This document shows, piece after piece, positions 1 through 5,457 of a stretch of 5,457 nt of DNA. The stretch spans positions 1 to 5,457 of the forward strand of contig JAIOTM010000115.1 in NCBI GenBank assembly GCA_021106755.1, given 5' to 3'. How positions within the stretch are numbered: the first letter of the stretch is position 1; each line of letters opens with the position of its first letter. The position numbers were made by a program, and so were the translations under genes. The DNA is from Candidatus Cloacimonadota bacterium (GTDB lineage: Bacteria > Cloacimonadota > Cloacimonadia > Cloacimonadales > JAIOQZ01). The notes beneath the pieces were generated by a model that saw nothing but the letters and a program-made list of their open reading frames with translations, was not told where the DNA came from and did no database searches.

Positions 1-305
1 AGCTTGAAAGCCTCTGGTTCTGGTCCGGTACACTTGTATAGAGCGGCAACTTCCTGGGGATTTCTGGTATCACATAATCGATTCAACATTGCGGAGGTTG
101 CTAATCTGATAGGGATTTCAGCCGGAGATATGGTCTTGATAACTTCCGGATCGGAAACTATTATCAGTTCCGGTGCTACTCCATTTTGTATAGTTTGACG
201 AATAAGCCGCATGCCTGAGACTATCACTTTTCCAGCTTGCTGACGATACTTTTTGACCGTTATTTTAGATAATTGTTTGAACTGCTCTTTTGATAACTTT
301 TCCAA
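1..305 (-). CDS. TrmH/SpoU-family RNA 2'-O-methyltransferase, N-terminal part (cut by window edge)
   Basis: The minus strand reads open from a TTG at 305-303 to the window edge, giving 101 codons with no stop. The product shows the pattern of the small substrate-binding domain that precedes the SPOUT methyltransferase fold: residues 10-32 (KQLSKITVKKYR, then GKVIVSG) match the usual 'kkYRdeeglflvEG' block, residues 45-52 (PELIIVSD) the following strand, and CDTRNPQEVAAL at 78-89 the 'sdTetPQGilAv' block. Family members transfer a methyl group from S-adenosylmethionine to a ribose 2'-OH of rRNA or tRNA in the cytoplasm. The knotted catalytic domain lies outside the window, so the target RNA cannot be named. 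TTG is chosen because an in-frame TAA lies 30 bases upstream, no ATG or GTG lies between, and a good ribosome binding site precedes it. The gene follows the HD-GYP stop codon after one base, so coupling is likely. The family call is firm; the exact start is likely. Confidence 0.85.
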   Translation of the reverse strand, partial: MEKLSKEQFKQLSKITVKKYRQQAGKVIVSGMRLIRQTIQNGVAPELIIVSDPEVIKTISPAEIPIRLATSAMLNRLCDTRNPQEVAALYKCTGPEPEAFK

Positions 306-306
306 C

Positions 307-1983
307 TCAGGTTTCCTGATGATACATTTTTTTTAATGATGGAATATCCACTTCGTCTATTTGATTCTTTTTTACGTATTCCTCAGCAAACTCTAAGTAT
401 AGACCACTATCAAGAATAAAATCAAGCAGGTTGGCATCTATATCCATGTCCTTTGCCATAAAAGCCATTATTTTCATTGTTTCAGAAAGTGATTTGCCGG
501 GTTTGTATGGTCTGTCCGAAGCAGTAAGAGCTTCAAACAAGTCGGCAATAGCGATAATGCGTGCCTGTAACGGTAATTGCTCTGCCAAAAGCCCCAGAGG
601 ATAGCCTTTACCGTTCAGTTTTTCGTGGTGGGATGAGGCATAGAGTGGAACAAGTCGGTATTTCTTAGGAAATGTTAGTTGAGCCAGCATCTCCTGAGTA
701 ACAGAGGCATGTTCTTTCATTATCTCAAATTCTTCAGATAACAATGTGCCTTTGCGGATAGTCAGATTTTTTAATTCATTCTTTGTCAGCAGAAAATAAT
801 TTTTCCCATGTGAAGAGTAGGAAAACTCGGCGAGTAATTCCATCCGAATTATATCTTCATTCGTCATGAATTCTCCCCCGGTATTTGCCTTGGCAACAAA
901 ACTTTTCTCTTCTGTTATATGCTTTATCTTCTCAGAAAGCCTGTCTCGGTCTTCAGCGTTCTCTGTTAAGGAGTAGTCTCGTTTCATCACAGCTATAATT
1001 AAATCAAATCTGGTCATTACCAATTCCACGCGATCGAAAATTGTCTCCAGTTTGGTAGCTTTATCCATAATGTACGCTGGGGTAATAATTTTTCCCAAAT
1101 CGTGCATCCAGCCCGCCATGCTAATAGCTTTCAGTTCTTCGAGGTTGAAATGAATTTGTTTGTAATTGCCAGTATGGGTACGACTTAACCTATTGGCTAT
1201 TTTTTCGGTAATCTCCGCCACCCGTGTAATGTGTCCGCCAGTGTATTTGGATTTTCTGTCAATTGCCCCCGCAATAGAGCGAACAAATTGTTGTAGCAAG
1301 GTCTCCAACCCGGTAATAAGCAGTTTGTTAGTCAGGATAATAGCCGCGAGAGAAGCCAGCCCCCTCAGCATAGATAAGTGTTGTTCATCAAAAGAGATAA
1401 CTGTACCATTCTCATCCATGGCATTGATGAGTTGGATTACTCCCCGAATTTCATCTTCATGGTCTTTGAGCGGAATTGCCACCATTGAGCATGAGCGGTA
1501 TTTATTCTTGGCATCAAAAGCCTTTGTCCCGGAGCAGTCAAACACATCCTGATTGTACACATCAGGAAAGTTCATTATCTCACCTTTATGGGCAACTAAG
1601 GTTGCCAGATTACGAAGTTGAGGAGAGCTATCCGGGTTGTACATGGGAATGTTTGGCCATGTTATTTTACCATGCTTTCCGCCCATCCGAATGCTCATAG
1701 TCCGGTTATAGACGATTTCAAATTTCAGCGATTGTTGATCGTCTGCCAGTCGATAAACAGTGGCACCATCGGCGTTAGTGTAATTAAGTGCTTCTTCGAG
1801 GATAAGATTGAATATCATGTGAATATCGTTTTCGGCTGAAAGCGCGATTGCAATATTTATCAGGCTATCCATATCCCGCTGTTGAGCTTTATTGTTTATC
1901 TCAACCTGTTTAACAATAGCCGCAATCTTATCGTTCATTTCATCGTTTTCGCAATATCTTTTTGGATTCTGTTTTTTAGCCAT
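307..1983 (-). CDS. GAF domain plus HD-GYP domain signalling protein, probable cyclic-di-GMP phosphodiesterase
   Basis: A 558-residue protein with no signal peptide or membrane segment, so cytoplasmic. Residues 1-40 are charged and probably helical. Residues about 41-217 are a GAF sensor domain (hallmarks SMVAIPL at 166-172 and GVIQLINAMD at 181-190). A linker helix leads to the HD-GYP domain from about 240. Visible HD-GYP residues are H251 (GGHITRV), H294-D295 and K298 (MHDLGKI), H425 (KEHA), H452-H453-E454, the GYP box at 460-462 and D481 (AIADLFEAL). The metal-binding set looks complete, so hydrolysis of cyclic-di-GMP is expected, gated by a ligand or signal on the GAF domain. About 100 extra residues (roughly 307-408) separate the HD motif from H425; I recall similar DKATKLET-type inserts in other GAF/HD-GYP proteins. 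The box reads LNGKGYP, with Asn where Asp is usual. The ATG at 1983 is preceded by GGAAGGAAA at 1995-1987. The TrmH-family gene follows after one base. Substrate and activity are inferred from the family. Confidence 0.93.
   Translation of the reverse strand: MAKKQNPKRYCENDEMNDKIAAIVKQVEINNKAQQRDMDSLINIAIALSAENDIHMIFNLILEEALNYTNADGATVYRLADDQQSLKFEIVYNRTMSIRMGGKHGKITWPNIPMYNPDSSPQLRNLATLVAHKGEIMNFPDVYNQDVFDCSGTKAFDAKNKYRSCSMVAIPLKDHEDEIRGVIQLINAMDENGTVISFDEQHLSMLRGLASLAAIILTNKLLITGLETLLQQFVRSIAGAIDRKSKYTGGHITRVAEITEKIANRLSRTHTGNYKQIHFNLEELKAISMAGWMHDLGKIITPAYIMDKATKLETIFDRVELVMTRFDLIIAVMKRDYSLTENAEDRDRLSEKIKHITEEKSFVAKANTGGEFMTNEDIIRMELLAEFSYSSHGKNYFLLTKNELKNLTIRKGTLLSEEFEIMKEHASVTQEMLAQLTFPKKYRLVPLYASSHHEKLNGKGYPLGLLAEQLPLQARIIAIADLFEALTASDRPYKPGKSLSETMKIMAFMAKDMDIDANLLDFILDSGLYLEFAEEYVKKNQIDEVDIPSLKKMYHQET
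312..317 (-). promoter_or_regulatory. Ribosome binding site that supports the TTG start of the methyltransferase
   Basis: AGGAAA on the minus strand lies six bases before the TTG at 305-303. It sits within the last codons of the upstream HD-GYP gene (Gln-Glu-Thr-stop), so ribosomes finishing that gene end at the start site of the next. This supports translational coupling and a TTG start; no ATG or GTG is available between the in-frame TAA and this point. Confidence 0.6.
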
Positions 1984-2054
1984 TGCTTTCCTTCCAGCTC
2001 ATATCATTTAAGATTCAAAAATTAAAATATTCGGTGGTTACCTCAATCTTCCAT

Positions 2055-2083
2055 TTTATCTTTCAGTCTGTTTCTTACTTCAA
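2055..2083 (-). promoter_or_regulatory. Weak candidate sigma-70-type promoter for the GAF/HD-GYP operon
   Basis: On the minus strand TTGAAG (2083-2078) and GATAAA (2060-2055) are separated by 17 bases. Each matches the sigma-70 consensus at four of six positions. The site lies about 70 bases upstream of the HD-GYP start codon. In AT-rich intergenic DNA such matches arise by chance, so this is only a suggestion. Confidence 0.25.
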
Positions 2084-2109
2084 TTCTTCGCTCTATCCTT
2101 CATGGCACC

Positions 2110-2162
2110 AACAAGCCTTGTCTTGTTACAATCTTTAACAGAGCAAGTGAAACAAGCGACAA
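2110..2162. repeat. Overlapping inverted repeats built on AACAAG/CTTGTT
   Basis: AACAAG at 2110-2115 pairs with CTTGTT at 2122-2127 across a 6-base loop, giving a short 6-bp hairpin. The second arm, extended as TTGTCTTGTT (2118-2127), also pairs with AACAAGCGACAA (2151-2162) if two bases of the right-hand copy bulge out, giving ten pairs. The middle arm therefore has two mutually exclusive partners. Position between divergent genes would suit an operator or a switchable leader structure. No known regulator site is recognised and the stems are AT-rich and short. Confidence 0.35.
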
Positions 2163-2241
2163 TATCTTATTCGTTGACAAAAATGGATTAAACTTCAAAA
2201 CCCGTACTGTGTCAATAATTTAATGTGGAGTAGGAGGTCAA

Positions 2242-2772
2242 ATGGAAATAGTTCCCAGACATACACTTTTTGCAATGCTGGATTTGCAAGAAAAATTCAA
2301 GCCTGCTATCCATAATCTGGATACAGTAATTCATAACTGCAACATACTCAATCAGGCGGCGAAACTGTTTAGTATAAACCTGTTTGTAACCGAGCAGAAT
2401 CCGAAGAGATTGGGCAAGACCATGGAAGAGATAATTATTCCTAATCACGCCAGAGTATTCGAGAAACACAGCTTCAGTTTTTTCGATGGAAAAATCAACG
2501 CGCTACTCCATAATAAGAACTTGATTGTTATTTATGGAATCGAAGCTCACATCTGTGTTATGCAGTCTGCAATGGATGCCCTGAAAGCCGGATATACTGT
2601 AATGATTGTAGGTGACGCAATCTCTTCGCGTAATCCTGTAAATAAAGAAATTGCCATAGACAGATTACATCAGTTGGGTTGTACAATAACATCTACAGAG
2701 ATGTTATTGTTCGAGATATTAAAAACAGCGAAACACCCGAAGTTTAAGGATATTATCAAGCTTGTAAAATAA
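2242..2772 (+). CDS. Isochorismatase-family cysteine hydrolase (ISOC1/ISOC2-like)
   Basis: A 176-residue cytoplasmic protein, the normal size for a single-domain member of this family. The expected Asp-Lys-Cys triad is visible: D14 in LFAMLDLQEKF, K75 in FEKHSFSFF, and C105 in YGIEAHICVMQSA. Downstream MIVGDAISSRN (121-131) and the Ala/Leu-rich stretch ending in TSTEMLLFEIL (150-160) are also typical. Family members cleave C-N or vinyl-ether bonds through the cysteine nucleophile, with substrates such as nicotinamide, N-carbamoyl compounds or isochorismate. The sequence most resembles the uncharacterised ISOC/YcaC-like group, so the substrate is unknown. No siderophore, menaquinone or pyrimidine-degradation gene is nearby, which argues against calling it entB. 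The ATG is preceded by a near-perfect AGGAGGT three bases upstream, suggesting strong translation. The gene begins the plus-strand group; whether it shares a transcript with the PIN-PhoH gene 127 bases later is open. The fold is firm, the role is not known. Confidence 0.9.
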   Translation: MEIVPRHTLFAMLDLQEKFKPAIHNLDTVIHNCNILNQAAKLFSINLFVTEQNPKRLGKTMEEIIIPNHARVFEKHSFSFFDGKINALLHNKNLIVIYGIEAHICVMQSAMDALKAGYTVMIVGDAISSRNPVNKEIAIDRLHQLGCTITSTEMLLFEILKTAKHPKFKDIIKLVK

Positions 2773-2805
2773 TTAGCTGGATTTATCAATTCTGACAAAA
2801 TCAAC

Positions 2806-2836
2806 GCTGATAGCAAACTTCAAATATGCTTTCAGC
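2806..2836 (+). terminator. Intergenic hairpin after the hydrolase gene, weak terminator candidate
   Basis: GCTGATAGCA (2806-2815) pairs with TGCTTTCAGC (2827-2836) over nine base pairs with one T-T mismatch, closing an 11-base loop. It starts 33 bases after the hydrolase stop codon. The sequence after the stem is AGGATTTAATT rather than a clean T run, so a strong intrinsic terminator is doubtful. It may instead attenuate transcription or protect the end of the upstream message. Confidence 0.35.
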
Positions 2837-2845
2837 AGGATTTAA

Positions 2846-2875
2846 TTGACAAAACAAATCTGAAGCTAATTTTAT
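2846..2875 (+). promoter_or_regulatory. Candidate sigma-70-type promoter for the PIN-PhoH/HD-GYP pair
   Basis: A perfect TTGACA lies at 2846-2851, and TTTTAT (four of six matches to the -10 consensus) at 2870-2875 after 18 bases. An alternative -10, TAATTT at 2867-2872, leaves only 15 bases. The element sits just after the intergenic hairpin and about 25 bases before the PIN-PhoH start codon, so the leader would be short. The strong -35 and weak -10 make this plausible but unproven. Confidence 0.35.
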
Positions 2876-2899
2876 CGACAAACATATACCGGAGTTTCA

Positions 2900-4240
2900 A
2901 TGAAAGAAAAAATCTTCGTTCTCGACACAAATGTTCTGATTCATAATCCTAAAGCTCTCTTTGCCTTCGATGAACACCGCGTTGTTATCCCAATTACTGT
3001 TATTGAGGAAATTGACATGTTTAAAAAAGGGGTGGATGAAAAAGGACGCAACGCACGCCAGATTGGTCGCTTTCTGGATCAACTCAGGGAAAAAGGAAGC
3101 CTCAAAAATGGGGTAGAAACAGAAACAGGTGGAACTATTCAGGTGGCGATGAGCCGGAAGATTACCGATACAACCAGCGATATTCTCATTATTGACACAA
3201 ACGACAATCTGATAATCGGTACAGCGATGTATTTTCAGAATAAATATCCTGAATCCAAAGTTGTTATGGTCTCTAAAGATGCAAATGTGCGTATCAAAGC
3301 TGACGCGGTAGGCTTAGTCGCCCAGAATTTTGAAAGTGATAAAGTTAAATTCGACGAATTATTTACAGGCTATAGCGAAATGAAAGCCACAAAGCGTCGC
3401 TGGGACAGTCTCAATAACTCAGGTAGCGTCAAACTGCGTGACGTGGACTTCTTTCCAAATGAATTCGTTGATGTAAGCTATAAAGATGAAGTTATAACTA
3501 CCCGCTGGCACTGTCCGGGAAAAACGCTCAAACCTTTAGAAATCTACAAAGGACAGGATGTTTTTGGAATCAGTGCCAGAAACAAAGAACAGGAACTGGC
3601 TCTTGACTTACTTCTTGATGACTCTGTTCGCTTAGTCAGCCTTGTTGGTATAGCGGGAACAGGCAAAACTCTGTTGGCTATGGCTGCCGGGTTGAATCAG
3701 GTTGTTGAAGAAAATAAATATACGCGTCTCGTAATCTCACGTCCCATTTTTCCACTTGGTAAAGATTTGGGATTTCTGCCCGGTTCTAAAGAGGAAAAAT
3801 TCAATCCATGGATGCAACCTATCTATGACAATATGGAAATTCTCATCTATGGTCATAACGAAAAAGCAGACAACGGCAATGGCAAAGTCTTTGGGAAAAA
3901 ACGTCCTTCGCTGGATGAATACTTAGAATACGGCTTCATCGAACTGGAACCGTTAACCTATATACGGGGACGAAGCCTTCCCAACCAGTTTATCATCATT
4001 GATGAAGCCCAGAACCTTACTCCCCACGAGATGAAAACCATAATAACAAGGGCTGGAGAGGGAACCAAAATCGTACTGACCGGCGACCCCTATCAGATTG
4101 ATATTCCATATCTTGATTCAGAAAGCAATGGTCTCAGCATGGCTGTAGAGAAACTTAAACAAGAAGCGATTATCGGACATATTACACTAACAAAAGGCGA
4201 ACGCTCACTATTGGCGGATATCGCCGCAAAATACTTTTAG
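2900..4240 (+). CDS. phoH2: PIN-PhoH protein (PhoH2/YlaK type), RNase fold fused to an ATPase/helicase domain
   Basis: A full-length 446-residue cytoplasmic protein. Residues 1-145 are a PIN nuclease domain beginning FVLDTNVLIHNP, with acidic metal-binding candidates D9, E36, D102 and D127 all present, and the SKDANVRIKA strand at 125-134. Residues about 220-446 are a PhoH ATPase domain: Walker A GIAGTGKT at 250-257, SRPIFPLGKDLGFLPG at 280-295, IRGRSLP at 355-361, Walker B and its extension IIIDEAQN at 365-372, the TGDPYQID motif at 394-401, and a C-terminal KGERSLL with R435 as likely arginine finger. Characterised PhoH2 proteins, such as the mycobacterial one, unwind and cut RNA using ATP; older phosphate-starvation naming is weakly supported. 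GGAG at 2891-2894 precedes the ATG by five bases. The stop codon overlaps the ribosome binding site of the following HD-GYP gene, so the two are almost certainly one transcript. No key residue is missing. Confidence 0.96.
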   Translation: MKEKIFVLDTNVLIHNPKALFAFDEHRVVIPITVIEEIDMFKKGVDEKGRNARQIGRFLDQLREKGSLKNGVETETGGTIQVAMSRKITDTTSDILIIDTNDNLIIGTAMYFQNKYPESKVVMVSKDANVRIKADAVGLVAQNFESDKVKFDELFTGYSEMKATKRRWDSLNNSGSVKLRDVDFFPNEFVDVSYKDEVITTRWHCPGKTLKPLEIYKGQDVFGISARNKEQELALDLLLDDSVRLVSLVGIAGTGKTLLAMAAGLNQVVEENKYTRLVISRPIFPLGKDLGFLPGSKEEKFNPWMQPIYDNMEILIYGHNEKADNGNGKVFGKKRPSLDEYLEYGFIELEPLTYIRGRSLPNQFIIIDEAQNLTPHEMKTIITRAGEGTKIVLTGDPYQIDIPYLDSESNGLSMAVEKLKQEAIIGHITLTKGERSLLADIAAKYF

Positions 4241-4242
4241 GA
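4239..4242 (+). promoter_or_regulatory. Ribosome binding site of the second HD-GYP gene, overlapping the PIN-PhoH stop codon
   Basis: AGGA begins within the TAG stop codon (4238-4240) and lies four bases before the ATG at 4247. Ribosomes terminating on the PIN-PhoH message stop on this site, which suggests translational coupling. It decides the start of the downstream gene, because no other start lies between the in-frame stop and this ATG. Confidence 0.6.
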
Positions 4243-4246
4243 CAGA

Positions 4247-5457
4247 ATGACACAGGAAAATCGGATTACCAAGCAAATTTCGGTGGAAGAACTGATTATC
4301 GGTATGACTCTCGGTGCGGCGGTGTATAATACTCAGGGACGTAAGTTACTGGATAAAGGTTTTACTATAGCTTCTGAGCATGAGATTCAAAAGATACACG
4401 ATAGTGGGCAACAAAATGTTCTCATTGATCTGGGTAGTTTAATTGTCGGAGCAGAAACCGAATTAGATGATTCTGGAAAACCCGGAGACGCGGCGAGGAA
4501 AGATGCCGCTATCTGGGAGGAAGAATCGGACGATCCTGTTTACATTATTGAGAGCCTGAAAGAGGAACTGACACTCGCACGGGAAATTTACAATTCAGCG
4601 AAGAAGTATGTTAACGACCTGATGCGGGATGTCCGTATGGGCAAGAATATAGATAACGAACAAATTGCGGAAATATCCAATCAGTTAGTTGAGAGCATGG
4701 TACGTAATCCTCAGGCACTCCTTTCCATGGTCAATCTCAAGAAACTGGATGAATATACATTTAACCATAGTATAAATGTGACTACTCTGGCGGTTTCGAT
4801 TGCTCGACAACTTGGCGTATCAAAGGATGGTATGCGCCAGATTGGTATTGGAAGCCTTCTGCATGATGTAGGCAAAGCAAGAATACCTCTTGAGATTATC
4901 AATAAGCCCGGCAAGTTAAGCAATGAAGAGTTTGCGATAATCAAGAAGCATCCGGTTTTTGGCTCAGATATTTGTCTCGAAGAAAAAATAGACGATGATG
5001 TGGTCATGGACATTGTCCGGCATCATCACGAGTCATATAGTGGTGGTGGTTATCCCGACAGGTTAGATAAAACAACTATCAGCAAGTATGCTGCTATTGC
5101 TGCTATCTCAGACGTTTATGACGCACTGACAACCGCGCGTAGCTATAAGAAACGGTTCTCTCCTCCCGAAGCAATACGCATCATTAACAATATGGCTAAC
5201 GAAAAATTCGACCGGAGATTAGTTAATCATTTCATCAAGATTATCGGGATTTTCCCGGTTGGCAGCGTAGTTAAACTTAGAAGCGGAAGAGTTGCCATTA
5301 TAATTGGATTCATGCAGAATAATCTTCTCAACCCCCTTATCCGTATCCTGATAAACGAATTCGGCGAGAAATCGCATATTACCAGTGTACTTGAACTTGA
5401 TGAAATCCCGGATACGATTGTTGATCTCAATCCCGGATTTGTATATCCCGGAAAACT
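4247..5457 (+). CDS. HD-GYP domain protein with DUF3391-like N-terminus, probable cyclic-di-GMP phosphodiesterase (cut by window edge)
   Basis: The frame is open from the ATG at 4247 to the end of the window, 403 codons without a stop. Residues 10-62 (from ISVEELIIGM) resemble the small DUF3391 domain that heads one HD-GYP family. Residues 70-97 are an acidic, probably disordered linker, followed by helices to about 165. The HD-GYP domain shows H174 (FNHSINV), H206-D207 and K210 (LLHDVGKARIP), H235 (KKHP), H260-H261-E262, the GYP box at 268-270 and D289 (ISDVYDAL). The HD-to-H235 distance is 29 residues, as usual. The box reads YSGGGYP, with Ser where Asp is typical. A C-terminal domain starts at FPVGSVVKLRSG (336-347), a common tail in this family. 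No membrane segment is visible. Metal ligands appear complete, so hydrolysis of cyclic-di-GMP is expected but unproven. It starts six bases after the PIN-PhoH stop codon, in the same frame. The missing part is probably short, judging from family length. Confidence 0.92.
   Translation, partial: MTQENRITKQISVEELIIGMTLGAAVYNTQGRKLLDKGFTIASEHEIQKIHDSGQQNVLIDLGSLIVGAETELDDSGKPGDAARKDAAIWEEESDDPVYIIESLKEELTLAREIYNSAKKYVNDLMRDVRMGKNIDNEQIAEISNQLVESMVRNPQALLSMVNLKKLDEYTFNHSINVTTLAVSIARQLGVSKDGMRQIGIGSLLHDVGKARIPLEIINKPGKLSNEEFAIIKKHPVFGSDICLEEKIDDDVVMDIVRHHHESYSGGGYPDRLDKTTISKYAAIAAISDVYDALTTARSYKKRFSPPEAIRIINNMANEKFDRRLVNHFIKIIGIFPVGSVVKLRSGRVAIIIGFMQNNLLNPLIRILINEFGEKSHITSVLELDEIPDTIVDLNPGFVYPGK

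Larger units (their letters stand above)
1984..2241. other. Divergent intergenic region between the HD-GYP and hydrolase genes
   Basis: These 258 bases separate two genes that point away from each other, so both promoters should lie here. I find no convincing ORF or RNA gene. The contents I can point to are a weak minus-strand promoter candidate (2055-2083), overlapping inverted repeats (2110-2162), a TTGACA hexamer (2174-2179) without a good -10 at the right distance, and a strong ribosome binding site AGGAGGT (2232-2238) for the hydrolase. AATAAT at 2214-2219 is a possible -10 for the plus strand but lacks a matching -35. Confidence 0.6.

Noticed and set aside
4..198. Plus-strand 64-residue open frame at the left edge
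   Set aside because: It lies over the minus-strand methyltransferase, whose reading frame gives a recognisable SpoU-type N-terminal domain; the plus-strand product resembles nothing I know.
1166..1839. Three overlapping plus-strand open frames
   Set aside because: They are antisense to the GAF/HD-GYP gene, have Cys/Ser/Pro-rich translations typical of shadow frames, and have no recognisable domain.
2103..2119. Possible sigma-54 promoter beginning TGGCAC
   Set aside because: The second conserved block (TTGC with the GC doublet 12 bases after the GG) is not at the required spacing.
2174..2202. TTGACA as the -35 of a standard promoter for the hydrolase gene
   Set aside because: No acceptable -10 lies 15 to 19 bases downstream (the 17-base position reads AAAACC), so I kept only the hexamer as a noted motif.
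2212..2469. Minus-strand 85-residue frame at the start of the hydrolase gene
   Set aside because: It is antisense to a clear isochorismatase-fold gene and has no recognisable domain.
2242..2772. Naming the hydrolase entB or pncA
   Set aside because: The triad is shared by the whole superfamily; no siderophore or NAD-salvage neighbours are present, and the sequence looks closer to the uncharacterised ISOC-like group.
4711..5430. Minus-strand frames of 100 and 67 residues at the right end
   Set aside because: They are antisense to the second HD-GYP gene, whose plus-strand frame carries all the expected motifs.
1..5457. A defence island, toxin-antitoxin pair, CRISPR array or mobile element
   Set aside because: The PIN domain belongs to a PIN-PhoH housekeeping-type protein with no small antitoxin upstream; no direct-repeat array, transposase, integrase or terminal repeats were seen.

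Overview
The window is ordinary bacterial protein-coding DNA of moderate, slightly AT-rich composition, with Shine-Dalgarno sites and one probable TTG start. It holds five genes in two divergent groups. The two HD-GYP regulators, the GAF sensor and the PIN-PhoH protein point to a free-living Gram-negative-type bacterium with extensive cyclic-dinucleotide signalling. The sequence alone does not fix the phylum. There is no tRNA, rRNA, CRISPR array, insertion sequence or phage gene.

Left, minus strand (about 1-1983): a GAF plus HD-GYP signalling protein (558 aa) is followed after one nucleotide by the 5' part of a TrmH/SpoU-family RNA 2'-O-methyltransferase, which leaves the window at base 1. 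The methyltransferase appears to start at a TTG with a good ribosome binding site lying inside the last codons of the HD-GYP gene, so the two are probably co-transcribed and translationally coupled.

Middle (1984-2241): a 258-base divergent intergenic region with no gene. It carries a weak minus-strand promoter candidate, a set of overlapping inverted repeats built on AACAAG/CTTGTT, and a TTGACA hexamer.

Right, plus strand (2242-5457): a small isochorismatase-fold cysteine hydrolase (176 aa), then a 127-base gap with a hairpin and another TTGACA element, then a complete PIN-PhoH protein (446 aa; RNase fold plus ATPase/helicase). Six bases later begins a second HD-GYP protein with a DUF3391-like N-terminal region, which runs off the right end after 403 codons.

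How they may work together: each HD-GYP protein, a probable cyclic-di-GMP phosphodiesterase, is tightly coupled to an RNA-acting enzyme: the RNA methyltransferase on the left, the PIN-PhoH nuclease/helicase on the right. A link between second-messenger signalling and RNA metabolism is an inference from layout, not something the sequence proves. I see no clearly undescribed system. The points most worth a second look are this double pairing, the roughly 100-residue insertion inside the first HD-GYP domain, and the non-canonical residue in both GYP boxes.
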